Positions 1 to 18,903 of a stretch of 64,000 nucleotides of DNA are shown here, one piece after another. The position numbers and the translations under genes were made by a program. Numbering within the stretch: the stretch's first letter is position 1; every line of letters starts with the position of its first letter. The stretch spans positions 43,519,635 through 43,583,634 of the forward strand of contig JAJKFL010000005.1 of NCBI GenBank assembly GCA_021186555.1, written 5' to 3'. This DNA is from Reticulitermes speratus (taxonomy: Eukaryota > Arthropoda > Insecta > Blattodea > Rhinotermitidae). Under the pieces are notes generated by a model that worked only from the letters and a program-made list of their open reading frames with translations, searched no databases and had not been told where the DNA came from.

Positions 1-729
1 TCCAAAGTTGATAGCCACCCACCAAACTCCTACAGCAACATAATATAAGTCTTTCAATTGTGAAGTTACAAAATTGAAAATAATTTCTATAATATAGCTC
101 TTTGATGATGATGATAACGGAAAAATAAACGACGTTATGGAGCTTTCACTTACACGAGGACAGAGGACTACTGCGTGCATGGGACCACGTACTTTAGACA
201 GATTATTTTTAATTTATTCGATATTCGTATACTGTGAAGTAGCGATTTATCGATCATCATTTTAAATCAATATCTACTGTTTTCTTCTTCGAGCCTGTCA
301 GCATCTGGAGAAATCATATTCAAACACAACTAAGGATAAAATTAAAGTATGACTAATTTAAATAGTGCTGACATCACTTCAGCGTTTTAGACCGAGCCGT
401 TATTCCAGGATAACGGCGTTTTCTGGGCCCCGTTTCTGGAAGCAGGGTATGGTGTGCTTTAATTTGGAATAGACCTAAGTTTTAATTTCCGAAGTGAAGA
501 AATTCAGTGAAAGTTTGTGACTACCGTGTAGCACAAGCATCGTCTGTAAACGTGGGTGATATAACATATATACGTACATACATGTGGAGCGTAGAACAAC
601 ATGTAAATTACTGCGTGGTAATATATAATAAACAATCGGCGGGAAAATCTCTGTCATTGCGCCAACTGTGACTGTAATAAATACAACTATTTAGATTTAC
701 TTCTCGGTTCGTATTTCATACAAGGCGCC

Positions 730-730
<1 letters not shown>
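1..730. other. Unassigned AT-rich DNA
   Basis: I see no recognisable coding region, RNA gene or repeat family here. The only open frame (475-657, minus, 60 codons) has no protein-like composition and is treated as chance. Confidence 0.5.
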
Positions 731-764
<34 letters not shown>

Positions 765-820
765 AAACAAACAAACGAGGAAGTAAATAAAGGAAGGAAA
801 GAAAGAAAGAAAGAAAGAAA
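731..820. repeat. (GAAA)n microsatellite, two blocks
   Basis: A run of about nine GAAA units is followed by an ACAAACAAACG interruption and then a second AAGG/GAAA block. It is a purine-only tract on the plus strand. Confidence 0.95.
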
Positions 821-1165
821 TGTGGAGTTGGCAAACTGAAGTCTCCCTGCGAGCCGGGAAATACTAACTTTCAGCACGTATTGCAGGCATGGGCAGATAT
901 TAACTCCATTAAAGTCCAGGTGTGTGGTGTAGCAGCACCTTGTTATGTCAATGGCGTGATTTGTTATGTGACTAATGGTGAGGTCTGCAATGACTATTCT
1001 TTGCTTTCCTATGAAGCAAATTTATTTCCTGCTTTTAAATACTCATTTTAAGATAAAAGTTGGAAATAATGTAGATTTCATGTGCCATTTCCTCATACCA
1101 CTGCACCTTCGAATAATTTAACGCCTATATGACGTAAGAAGGTGTAGAATAACTTTCATTTAAAT

Positions 1166-1423
1166 CAACTTGATTTTTTGTTCACCGTGCATTTTGTTAA
1201 TATATAAATGGAATGTATACCGACAAATGCACTAATTAAGTATATTTACACTTTACAATAGCCCTACATTACTCAAAAACAATGGACAAGTAAAGTGAAA
1301 TGCACTTACGTGCATAATGAGCCCCTGATTATGGTCAATTTGTGACCGAAACGTACGTAGGGCTATTGTAAAGTGTAAATATACTTAATTAGTGCATTTG
1401 TCGGTATACACTCCATTTATATA
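1166..1423 (+). mobile_element. Foldback element A with hammerhead-like core
   Basis: Two arms, 1199-1267 and 1357-1425, are reverse complements over 69 bp with about one mismatch. They enclose an 89-bp loop that holds most of a hammerhead-like motif. The 12-mer TTTCATTTAAAT occurs at 1154-1165 and 1424-1435 and may be a target-site duplication, which would make the insert about 258 bp. The left edge carries the inverse of AAAATGCACGGTG (1183-1195), also found at the edges of the elements near 30.05 kb and 21.55 kb. No protein is encoded. Classing it as a Penelope-like pLTR derivative is inference. Confidence 0.7.
1320..1364 (+). ncRNA. Hammerhead ribozyme-like motif (site A)
   Basis: In order on the plus strand: AGCCC (stem I, 1320-1324); CTGATTA (core, 1325-1331); GGTCA paired with TGACC across an ATTTG loop (stem II, 1333-1347); GAAA (1348-1351); palindromic CGTACG (stem III); TA; then GGGCT (1360-1364), which closes stem I with five pairs. 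Predicted cleavage is after 1359 (GUA). The core differs from CUGANGA at one position (U where the second G is expected), so this copy may be inactive. A short palindromic stem III is the form described for Penelope-like elements, which can act as dimers. Confidence 0.7.
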
Positions 1424-1934
1424 TTTCATTTAAATGTTTATCACACGAATTTCCCATAAAGTAAAATTTACTAGATTTGATTACGAGTTTCCAGAATTTA
1501 CTTGTGAAAGCAGGGGCCGGGTCGTGAAAGTGAAACTAGCGTTACAGGAAAATACAGTTTAATAGAGGCCTACGCTCTAGGCCTTACATACCAAGTGAAT
1601 TTTTAGGCTCTGAAAGAAATTGGCCAAAGCACAAAGTTTAAAGGAAGAACAAAAGAAATCAAACTGATGTGCCGCTATAATATAGACCACCGAGGTTAAA
1701 ATTAGGGGACAATATTAACATATATTGTAGACGAATAAGTTGTCGAAGTGGATTGAACTTAAAAAGCATTAAGGATGTCTACAGAACCATCACATTGCCT
1801 AACATGTCATTCCCACGTTTCATGCTACTCTGCTTCCTCAAAGAACTTGTTCTGCCTGCCATCTGTCTTCCAACCTATGAAACCTTTGCTCGATTCAGAA
1901 ACCTTGCTGCACCACGTACAGAAAACGTCCTAAG

Positions 1935-2187
1935 CAGTGGCATAGCTGGCGGAGGGTGTGTGGTGCGGCCGCCCACAGCTGCACAGTGCTAGGGGCGGAA
2001 AAGTGGACGGAAAATACTTTAAATGAAAAAATTTAATTTTGTGCGCTCAACAAATTGATAATTACTGAGCGAAATAAAAGAAATTTCAATTTGTGGTGGT
2101 CTTATTTTTAAATTCACAATTTTTATGAGGGGCAGCCTTTGTGATTACTACTGGCCCCGGCCGCCAAGACAGCTAGCTACGCCACTG
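1935..2187. mobile_element. hAT-like non-autonomous DNA transposon
   Basis: The 253-bp segment begins CAGTGGCATAGCTGGC and ends with the inverse of CAGTGGCGTAGCTAGC. The flanking octamers GTCCTAAG and CGTACAAG are partly alike, as expected for an old 8-bp duplication. The termini resemble those of hAT elements. It has no coding capacity. The GC-rich ends and AT-rich middle fit a miniature element. Confidence 0.65.
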
Positions 2188-2189
2188 CG

Positions 2190-3729
2190 TACAAGTATTG
2201 GGTAACGTGTTTTGTACGATATATCCTCAAAGAGGACTGCTTATGTATGGGATAATCTTTGATGGAGGTGTGGTGGACAGAAAAATTAACAGAGATCTGA
2301 ATTGGGAAAAGCCTAACAGTCCAAGTTCTTACAAACCAAGACAACTCAACCCACAAGTTCACAAGACCAAACACTACTTTTATTAGCACCTTTGTCTGAA
2401 TGGCCTATGTATACACACCTAATTTATCAGAGAAACTGAACTCACTTATGTACAAATAAAATCATGTTTCCAGGTGCTGCACACCTTATACAACATCTCG
2501 CACACTGTTTTATACACCGAAGTATTAAACCCAATGTGTCACACTGTTAAGACTGCACATTTTTTTCACTACAAACACTATTACATCCAGGTTTCAATGT
2601 ACTGTAGTGACATGGAATTTAAATCACGTATTCCCAGGTGATAAAGGTTGATAATGCATAATAACACGTCATATGTACAAGATGGGCAAGAAGTCATCGT
2701 ACCCGTACCTAACTTAGCAAGCAGATGTGTACGTGCATGCCACATGCCATATACAGTGCACCAAAACACAGCATGTACACACTGACATTGACAGTGCTGC
2801 TCCATGCCACCTTTGAGTTTCATAGTGTACCATGGTACACAGCATGCACATAGAGATGCATGTGATAAGCAAGGAGGGATATGGTGACTTCCCAACCACT
2901 CAGTATAAGTTAGATGTATAATATTATATATATATATATATATAAACAAACACACACACACACACAGAATTTAAAATCTTCTGTCCTGAATTACTACACT
3001 CCTTTCTCACGTGACTTTGTACTGTACAGTATAATTCTTTAATCTGGAAGCTGATGCTTTGAAAATCCTGATACTTCAGCAGTTGAGAAAACAGTCCAAG
3101 TGCAGAAGATTAAGCTTTAATAACATCCAGTACGCTTACTAATGCCATGATCATATCATGTTACCTGGACTCTACTGAGACCGTCAAGCTATTACAATGA
3201 ATTCCGTAGATTCCAACATGAGTAAGCTGTGCTTCAGACAAGAGAAACCACGTAACACAGAAGAGGGCCCTGATTCCCTTGAACCAATAACTGAAAAGAT
3301 ATCCAAAGGCAATGCTCCCCTGATTAGTTTTGCAGCCCAAATATACTCATAGGAGCAGTAACAGAGAATTACCAGTAATAACTTAGGTTTGTATGGGAAA
3401 TGTTTGATAATCCATCACCTGCCTGGTCCTGTGGATTCTGGATTAAATGAATGCTACTGTATTACACTAAACTGCTTGTACATAACATACACATACACTA
3501 TAGTGTTTTTACACTACAATCAGAAATCGTATCTAATTGGCTGATACTTCTACACATTGATTCAGATGTTTTATTCCATGTTTATTGTGACACATGCTGG
3601 CTATACAAGCCTGTCATACGCCTCAGCAGCAATGTTCACAGGAGAAAACATACACAGAAAAAAGGTATGGTCATCTACTACAGACTAGTACCCCATGACA
3701 AGCAGAACTTCCTGTAGTGTGCAGTTTTG
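2190..3729. other. Unassigned DNA with (TA)n(CA)n tract
   Basis: No gene is recognisable. A (TA)n-(CA)n microsatellite occupies about 2925-2967. Short open frames overlap on both strands with no conserved composition. Confidence 0.5.
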
Positions 3730-4130
3730 ACATGCTCCAAGAAGTGGATACAATAGCGTATAAAACCTAAGCAACACAGTGAATGAAAATGTAAACATAA
3801 ACCCTAAATTCATACCTTAATGTATGGCGATAAAGAACTGATCCATGCGAGGATAACCACACTGTGAACAGTGATGGCATGTGTGATGCAGGCAAGTCAC
3901 AAACACATGTAAGGAAATGCAGCAATAAGGTATAGTGCGGAATGTGGTGCAGACATTTGAGGAAGCACATGGTCCTAGAAGTGGAAAAAAGTAAACTACG
4001 TAACAAAGGTGACATACAGGGAATGAAAATGTTAATATAATTCCTAAATTTGTACCTTAATATATGACACTGAAGTGATGCAAGTGAGGGCAGCCATACT
4101 GCTAACATTGACATTGACAACACACAACTT
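3730..4130. repeat. Diverged tandem duplication, ~240-bp period
   Basis: The stretch beginning AAGTGGATACAATAGCG and running through GAATGAAAATGTAAACATAA recurs about 240 bp downstream as AAGTGGAAAAAAGTAAAC and GAATGAAAATGTTAATATAA. The second copy is partial. The copies differ by many substitutions, so the duplication is old. No coding function is evident. Confidence 0.6.
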
Positions 4131-4150
4131 GATTACATCCTATACCTACC

Positions 4151-4400
4151 AGCAGTGGCACAGCTTGGTTTCCTGGTGCCTGGGGTGAGAAATCACAATG
4201 GCCACCCATAACAGAAATTATGAACTTTAAACTAATTACAATTACTTAATTTCCCTTTATTTCACTCAATAATTTAAAATTTGTTGAGATTTTTCTTAAA
4301 TTAAAATATCCATTTTGCTGTCTCTTGGACTCAGCTGCCTGGGGCAGCCACACCACTCCCTTCCAACCAGCTACATCCTGCCAACAGGCTACATGTTCAG
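4151..4400. mobile_element. Possible hAT-like MITE remnant
   Basis: The left edge CAGTGGCACAGCTTGG resembles the ends of the element at 1935-2187. It is followed by CCTGGTGCCTGGGG, an AT-rich middle, and a GC-rich inner block near 4330. I could not find a matching right terminus. Confidence 0.4.
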
Positions 4401-6860
4401 AAAGAAGGGTAAAGCTGAAAAAAAGTAATCTGTTTTCCATGTTCATAGCAGTTCAGTTAACGGTCCCCGTTTGGGGTTCTGTGCCATGTAGTGGATACGT
4501 GGTCTGACGTACAAACCCAAAAGCAGACCATCAACTGCTGTGAAAACCTGAAAACTTGTATTTCATGACAGTGTTGGAAGCATCAAGTAGATATGAACAA
4601 AAAATAACAGTTCAATTAACCTATCAACCAAGCAAAATAAAGTTCACAATTAACAATGGTATACAATTTCATCCCAGTTCAAAATTCTACAACCCAATTT
4701 TAGATTCTAAAATGAATACAAATTTCTACACTACTTAACATGCACATAAGAAGGATGATGTCCTTTTCAGGAACCTGCATTTTCATAATTCCCATTTATA
4801 ACTTGTTCATCACTCCCTGGGCCTTTCCAAATGATGCTTATCTGTCTACTTCTTAAAAGTAATTTCTACCCCTGGATACATGTTTTCCAGTGTGTTTGTT
4901 TTGCTGTCAGGTGAGATACTTTATAATCATGACAACAGGTGTAGATGGTCAGATTATATTGAAATGATCTCAAACAAACAACACAAAAAGATGTGCACTT
5001 GATTCAACTAGTTCATGACATGGTCCATTAGCAGGCTCTTATGAGCAAAGTGATGAACATTTCAGTTTCAAGAAAGGTGGGGAATATCTTGACCACATGA
5101 GCAAGTACCACATTCTTGAGGACTCACATTCATGCAGTTAGTTAATAATGCTCCAATGTAGGTTTTAACAATAAAGGGACATTATGTATAGAATACTTTA
5201 TTTACTTACAAAACATGATTCAGGTACAGTAATGGTGCCACATTAGTCATTCCTTTTTTTTTCTCTAATACTAAACACAGATATTAACTATATATTTATA
5301 TTTGCACGTTAAACAAATACTTCTTGGAAAGACCATGAAATAATCTTTGGGGCCTGTCCAGAATAGACAGTCATCCTGTTTTCTTGTTACACAAAACTGG
5401 CTCCATTCAAATTAAAACATTACTTCAATTAATTTGATTTATGCGAGGATTGTTGCATGAACAAATTTGGCTACCGTATAACCTCTGAGATCACTATGGT
5501 AATTGCAGGTTAGCTAAGCTCACATAACTTTTATGTTCTTTACAAGCACCACCTTGAACAAGTTTAGGTTATGTTAGAAAGATGGTACAGAGGCGCACCT
5601 TAAAAATGACAGTTTTCATACAAACTTATTCGATTTACCGCCCTTCTATAGATACAAATAACAATAAAACCCAGTTACAATTATACGGAACAGAAAGGAA
5701 CCTAACCGAACCTGACGCATTAGTCGATGTCCATTTAGCATTATTTACTCCAGGTCATGTCCACTTAGTAATATTTGCTCTACGAGTTCAGTCGCTTGGT
5801 CAGAAATAAATGCGGTTCTCTACACTATAAAAACCAGCATGTTACGAGACATACTTGCTTTTTAGTATTGCTTGTACAGCTCACAACTGTCAATCACAGT
5901 AACACGAGTGTGCCTACGTCACAAACGTAATTTTTGTCTTACCTGCAAAGCCTTACGTAAACAAATTATTCGATCTTACTATTGCTGCTGTAAACAAAAC
6001 AGAATTTCACAGATTTAAATTGTCACTTCACATAAACTTTAAACACTTCCATTCTTTCAACACCCTATTCATTTTTAAAATGGCTGCCACACATTAAATT
6101 CTCCCGACTGCCGGAAAGCAGATCAAAATCACTGCAGTATCCATTCCGGCGTGGTAGATTATTTTTGAATATCCGCAGCAACTACAGTACTTCTGATCAC
6201 AGATTAGAGTACACGTACTATGGTTAACGGCAATTGTTTCTTCAATTTTCCTGTGACCACTTACGCAGTTTTGGGATAATCATGTTAAAAAGGGAATAAG
6301 TAATTCTACACCAATACCACCGTAACACTTTTCGTATTGGAAATTTACCTCCATTTTTGTAGAATGTCCCCATATTGAGAACACTATTCTTCTGAAACAT
6401 TGCACTGTTGGTCACTTGGTGTTTGTTGCTCAGAGTTAAAAATTAAGTCCTAATAAGTTACACGTGAAAATATTTTTTCATCAGAATTACTTAAAAATAT
6501 TTTTCTCCATAAAACAGAATAGATTTAGTCCTACATATAAATACAACATAATTAAGAGCATAATATTGGATTTCCACAGGCTGCAAAATACTGTACATGA
6601 GTGCTTTACTTTTTACTGCCATTTTAAAAATTTGAGACTCAGGTTTCAAATGTGACAACACAGGGATATTCCCCTTGAATGAAGATAACAAAATTGACAT
6701 ACATTTTTGTCAGCAATGGCAGATAAAATAAAATACTGTTTAGAATTGTAAAAAATAAAAATAATTGTTGATTTATATTTTAAACATTTTTAGTAATTTT
6801 AATTTACAATATTGTATTCTAACTCTACATATGCACACCTGTGACAATTCGCTGTATTTC
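4401..6860. other. Unassigned intergenic DNA
   Basis: No gene or repeat family recognised on either strand. Short frames are chance level. Confidence 0.45.
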
Positions 6861-6861
6861 T

Positions 6862-7165
6862 CATTCATTCTGTAGTCTGTCTTACGACAGGTCTGTAGCC
6901 TCTTCCAAGCGAATTCTCCATAGGGTGCGATCTAGTGCATCCTCTTTGAATTTCCAGTATCTTTTCTTTTCCTTAAGGTCATCCAGTAGCTGCTTACACC
7001 TTCTTCCTTATCTTCCTGCCATTTCTATCCTACCCTCTAACTTTCCTTCAATAAGGTGTTTTACAAGGCAGTTTCCATGCAAGATGTGACCAATCCAGTT
7101 AGCCTTTCTTCTTTTTATTGTACCTAGGATATTCCTCTCCTCCTTCTATGCCTCTGTATACACCT
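6862..7165 (-). mobile_element. Non-LTR retrotransposon 3' end (family 1), 5'-truncated
   Basis: On the minus strand this matches the 3' end of the element at 37334-39824, including the ATTC-repeat tail at the low-coordinate side and the basic C-terminal coding tail ([18 protein letters not shown]). It is interrupted by substitutions such as codons for a lysine-poor variant. Only about 300 bp remain, as expected for 5' truncation during target-primed reverse transcription. Confidence 0.85.
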
Positions 7166-8497
7166 CCATGATGACCTTGTAGAGGTCAAAACATGTAAGA
7201 GGGACATAAGTGACAAATAATTATTGATTGTGCAATTTGTTGGATCAAATACTCTACAATGAATCTACTGCATGGAACATGGATTATGTTAGACTTCACT
7301 TTCACGTGCAAATATTATTTTTCATACTTCCATAACAAACAAAAAATAAATACTGCTGTACCCACCTTAATGTTTTGTAACATAACTTAGCATTAAAAGG
7401 CAGATATAACCTTTAATGGGTGAAGGGGATACTGTCCCATTGAATGTACATCCTATTCATCCAGAAGGGAAAATATTGTCCTGTGGGCACTAAAATTAAT
7501 TAGTGCTCCTGCCACAGCAAAAAACTGTGATTTAAAGGGCTGTATGCAAAAGGTTAAATATGCATCTTGACAATTTTTACATTTTACAAATATCCATTAG
7601 AATGAGCACTTTTCTGCTGAAAGGCATGCAGAGAGACAACAAACTGATGTGGTGGGGGTACAGGTAATAAACTACAGCCTTAATTTTCATACAATACATA
7701 CTTCATTTTCAGTTTTTAATTTTTTGCTTTTATTTACTTTGGTGGAAACTGACAAGAACATATTTACGCTGCCAAGAATAATACATAATGCTCCACTAAT
7801 TCTCAAAGACAGTTCTATCAAAACAAAACAAAAACAAAAACAAAATGACAATTTTTCCATGATTCTCTACACACTTTTGTTTCCTTTGAATCATTTCCCA
7901 AAATGTTTCCATTTCTGGCAGCCTAACAAAACATTCTATTTAACAATGCATAGATTTCTTTCATCCTATCACTTCAACAAATTCACTATTCCTGTTTGCC
8001 TAATTTTGTTCTTTTAAACACAATGAACATTCCTATAATGGAGTTCATTTTCATGAATGTGACTATAAACCTCCTAGAACAGTGCTGCCAATCCACCTGT
8101 TTCTCACACATCACCTACAGTTTCCAGCACAATCTCTCACCAGTTTGACATTCTTACCATGTTGACAGTACTTCCATATGCAGGGCTCAAATGTGGGTAA
8201 TGTCACAGACACAGTATACTGTAAAACAGATGTAAGTCTTGAAACTTGAACTCATCTGTCCACAGAGATATGCTTTTGCAAACCACACAGCTTGTTTGTT
8301 CACACGCTCACTGGCATGTCTACGTTCCTACATGAGTACCGGCACACAGCACAACCCCTATACAAAATCACAGCATTGAGGCTTTGCTAAGGTGTGTGAT
8401 ACGAAGTTAGAGAAATGCTGGTAGCAGTGGCCAGTAGATCTGGTCCTAGATAATGGAATATACGTGGTGGCACTCTCCCCGCACTTCTTCAATGTGC
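7166..8497 (-). other. LSM12 3' flank, probable 3' UTR
   Basis: Sequence downstream of the LSM12 stop. The minus strand has an AATAAA (plus TTTATT near 7730), which would give a 3' UTR of about 770 nt; this is only a candidate. No other gene is seen. Confidence 0.35.
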
Positions 8498-14635
<6,138 letters not shown>

Positions 14636-14712
14636 TCATGTTTGTAACTTAAGTTACACGTAGTAGGCTCACTGCAGTGAAAGAAGTTCCACTGAACAAT
14701 TCCTATGAATAT

Positions 14713-15390
14713 ATATAATATGCAGGCAAATGTACACAGTTTTATGTTATTTAACACAATTTTTATAAAATGCTGCCCAACATGTTTCTAGCGTATATAA
14801 GGCTCATCTTCAGGGGCTCTTTCGTTGAAATTACAACAGCTATATTATTGGTATATAAAATTCTTAAAATGCGGTTAGATGTACCGGTTATTGATATCTG
14901 AAAACAATATTAAAACGTCCCTAAGTTAAAATATTTAGGATAAAATTACAATTAAAATTCTGTTTGGTAGAACGGTTGTTGGTCGTACATACCTGTAACA
15001 GTCATTCTGCTTTCACTGATCTTTGTACAGTCAGTAGGCTTCCACCAAATCTATAGTGAAAGCAGAATGACTGTTACAGGTATGTACGATCAACAACCGT
15101 TCTACCAAACAGAATTTTAATTGTAATTTTATCTTAAATATTTTAACTTATGGACGTTTTAATATTGTTTTCAGATATCAATAACCAGGTACATCTATCG
15201 GCATTTTAAGAATTTTATATACCAATAATATAGCTGTTGTAATTTCAACGAGAGAGCCCCTGAAGATGAGCCTTATATAGGCATGTTGGGCAGCATTTAA
15301 TAAAATTGTGTTAAATAACATAAAGCAGTGTACATTTGTCTGCATAAGATATATATAATTAAAAATGTATGGTACAAGTAACGTAAAGTT
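14713..15390. mobile_element. Foldback element C (~300-bp arms) beside LSM12
   Basis: The arms, about 14708-15017 and 15055-15358, are near-perfect reverse complements separated by a 37-bp loop. The 13-mer TTCCTATGAATAT lies on both sides (about 14700-14712 and 15391-15403) and is a candidate target-site duplication. Each arm carries a hammerhead-like segment; the right arm has lost the GAAA core. It lies about 180 bp upstream of the LSM12 start codon, so it may sit in the promoter. No protein is encoded. Confidence 0.85.
14775..14817 (-). ncRNA. Hammerhead-like motif (site C, left arm)
   Basis: Reading the minus strand: GCCC, CTGAAGA, UGAGCC with a UUAUAUA loop, GCUA, GAAA, CATG, TT, then GGGC, which pairs with the opening GCCC. 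Stem II has one damaging substitution relative to the right arm (GGCU expected, CGCU present). Predicted cleavage is before GGGC. The partner in the right arm (15256-15291, plus) keeps the good stem II but lacks GAAA. Confidence 0.55.
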
Positions 15391-15403
15391 TTCCTATGAA
15401 TAT

Positions 15404-17520
15404 GTACAACACCACTAACCATACTACTGAGCACGGTCGCGGAAGCTTTCTCGCATCCGCCGTGAATTTAAAGAATTAGGGAATTTGCAGACAGTGAAAG
15501 GCCTACTTAAGAGGCTGGAGGTCGGCGCTTCGAGACTGTTCCCTGAAATAAGGTTGAACTGCAGGGGAAAAACGAAATCTAAATTCCCGGCGAATGCAAG
15601 CTATGTATAAATGTTACCATGAGAGCTGCCGATTGTTCAGGGACACGATAAAATACACCAATACGCATGCAAATCGGGAATGGGTATTTCGTAAGTGAAA
15701 AAACGAGGGCACCCTTTCAAAGACTGTTCTGTACCTAATCTCTCCTGATATTTTAATAATGCAATACAAACACCTGAATGTAGAATGTTCGTTTTGTACT
15801 CATAACAAACCTCTTTTGCTATGGAATATATTAGAGTAGAATATGTTTTACATTGGATCCAGACTTGGGACAGAAAGTAAGCAAATAAGAGTAATGACAA
15901 CCACCATTCAGTACTTCTATACTTGGACACAGCATTTTCTTGGTTGCCTTCCGTTAAGCCGCATATCTACTGAGCATATTGCTACAAAATGTCAGTGAAT
16001 GGAAGAATATATTAGTTGACACACCTAAATGCACAAGTCCAATAGTGCACAAACACTTCTGGAACAGAGTCTGTACTTGGAAGGTAACTCTTTGGAGCTA
16101 TCCCTTTTTGTCAATGGGCAGGTGAATGCTGTATTCTGAACCCAACAAAATGAGTTCTGATCATGACAAATGTTTCAGACTTATAACCCATCTCTTATTT
16201 TGTATTTTACTAAAACAGTCAATACATACTAAAATACAGCAATCACAATTTTTGAAAACACTTTCCCAGGCATAGGCACCTAACCATGTAACATTATTTT
16301 AGCCGCGTGTCGCAACCTGACGTGTTTTATTGCACAGCCCTAACAATGTAACAATAACTTTCGGGTGTCATGACACAGATGGTACGCTCCTGAAACATGA
16401 AGTTTGGAAATGGTATGCCTAAGCATATTGAACAATGACGTCAATCACAGGCGTTCTAAGAACTAATTCCCGCACTTGTTTCAAAAGGTGTGAAAGGAAT
16501 ATCTGAGGTCAGAAGTATGAGTATACAAACGTTTGACATTGTGAATAAATAAAAAAGGACAGAACAGTAATGAAGGTATCAAAGATTTTTCTACATATTG
16601 ACCTTGACTTTTCACTTGTCAAAAACAAGTCTTGACCATGGTCATCCTGCCAGTACTTAATGTCGCATGGCCTCTGGTACAGCATCAACAAACAGCCGAA
16701 AAGTTCTGCTCAGCTTATTCATCATCCTTCCTTATGGAAAGGGAGAAATGATGTGTTCTTATCAATTTTGCTTCTCCTGCTGATCTTGAAATCCAGTTAT
16801 TGCAGATAAAAATCTGATGTTTGCTGAGCTAATCAGAAAGATATAACAACACTGCACAGAGGCAGACAGTATTTCTTCCCATTGTTTTGCTAAGTATACT
16901 CATTATCATAAAATATTTCAAATAAAAGTTGTGTATTTTGTCTGTTGTCATTTCTAGGAAATATGTAGTAGTTTGAGCAGACAATTCATGTAAAGCTGGG
17001 ACATTGGACTGGAAGGACAAATGAAATCCACCACCTCTCAATACCAAAGTTCATCAAAATCTGTTACATGGATTGGGAGATGAACGCAGATGGCACCTGA
17101 ACCAACCATTTTGCATTCAATTTATGCATTTTAAACATTTACAAAAAATGCGTTTTTTGTCATCAGAACGACCCTCCTCTGCTCATGAAATGCAATAAAT
17201 TAACACTTTCTTATTTTTATTATTTTTTTAACAAGTACAAACTCTTGCTACAATTCTACATACATTTCGTACCTTACGCATTATTCATTACTGCAACTAT
17301 GGTGCTCATTGTGTCCCCTCACTATAATCACAGAAACTTACTCCTTGCAACATGTCACCACTTTATAAACACAAAGTGGGAGGGGTACCTACAATAATTT
17401 CAATAAAAATCGCTTACTGTACCATCTTTAACAGTAGAAGGAAAAAAAAAAAAAAGAGAGAGTACAATGCTCTATAAGTTATTGCACAAGTTTGTACTCT
17501 TTTTTTAAATTCGCATTTTT
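15404..17520. other. Unassigned intergenic DNA between boule and LSM12
   Basis: No gene recognised. A 97-codon frame at 15930-15637 (minus) has no family resemblance. Poly-A/AG tract near 17440-17460. Confidence 0.45.
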
Positions 17521-18903
17521 AATGTTATATATGTATTTATTTATATAATTTACAGTGACAGCTCTATACTTAAATATATTATCACATGGGCGTGGGAGAG
17601 AGATCATGCACAAGTGGCTCACAACACTGCCCAACCTATAATAATAAAAAGGAAATACAACGGCAAACAATGTCAGCACTCACACACACTGTCGCATCTC
17701 TCGTTCAAAGCGCTGCGAACAAAATACAAAAGGCACTTAGTAGTTCTTGCAGCACTATATCTATCAGTTTTCTTAGCTCACAGCCATATTTTGAATTAAA
17801 AAGGTGCACAAGGGTAACATATGTTCCTAGACCACTGTCCTCCATCAGCAATACCAAAGGTAAAACACCTGCATGTTTACCTAGAAAACCCTCGGGTATA
17901 TGATATGATCCAGTGATGAAACTAAGTGAAGCACATCCATGCCTAGGTAAAACTGGAAGGCTTCCTAAGATCTCCAATAGCATCCTGGTGTAGCTTGTAT
18001 ATACATTAGTCTTTTTGTTAGTGCCACCAGCAGGTGGCTCATGTTACATGGCATGACTAGCTACGTACGACCTGAGAACTCTTTCTGATGGGAACACATA
18101 TTTGAGTAGAACCAATTTCCTATACTAAAAGCTCATCTTCAGTTGTCTCATTTTGTCCAGTCTTTTACAAAACCATTCAGTTTTCCATGAGCATGCAATA
18201 GGAACTTGATGCTGCAGCATTATTACTTATTTGGCGATGGTATTTGAGCAATGCAAATTTTGCACATGAGACTGGTCCCTCCAGCAATGTTTCTCATCTA
18301 TGCAGAAACAAACACCAATCAAGCCACGCAAAGAAAGAAAGAAAGAAAGAAAAAAAAGAAGACTTCCTTGCCACACACTGAACACATTAATCAATCACTT
18401 ATGGCTATTTATACGCTGGTTTAAATTCTCAAACCACAATATTCTGTGTTGTCTTCACTTTCAAAAAGTACAAGCTACAAGATTACTGTTGTTGTTGTTG
18501 TTGTTGCTGCTGCTGAAGACAGGCAACACTTTGCATCAGCTGCCACGAAAGTTGAACATCCTGCTGCCAGGAACTCCACCAAGTGGGCACATTTCACCTA
18601 ACACTTAATGTAACAAGCAACAAAAGGAAACAAAGGAAGACAGTAACTTCTTGGAGCCGTGGCATGCATTTTGCCTGCTCTACTAGCACCAAGGCAAAAA
18701 TACTTCCCTTGTTTTCACAATCACTTTCCAGTCACAATCCTCTTTCCAAGAAATTACTTTAAGAAACACATGCTACATTCTAAGTTATACAATCCTAATT
18801 TACATTTCCTAATATTTTAAATTATTTGAAGAGAAATTACATATTACAGGTAAGCATTAAATAAAAGTACAAATAAATTAACTAAATATGTATACTGTAC
18901 AGT
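17521..18903 (-). other. boule 3' flank, possible long 3' UTR
   Basis: Downstream of the boule stop. It contains (GAAA)n at 18330-18357 and (TTG/CTG)n at 18484-18514. A minus-strand AATAAA (plus TTTATT near 17535) would give a 3' UTR of about 1.4 kb, which is unproven. Confidence 0.35.

Noticed and set aside
18053..18140. CTGAAGATGAG on the minus strand followed by GAAA
   Set aside because: No stem II can form between the boxes and no stem I closes, so it does not qualify as a hammerhead.
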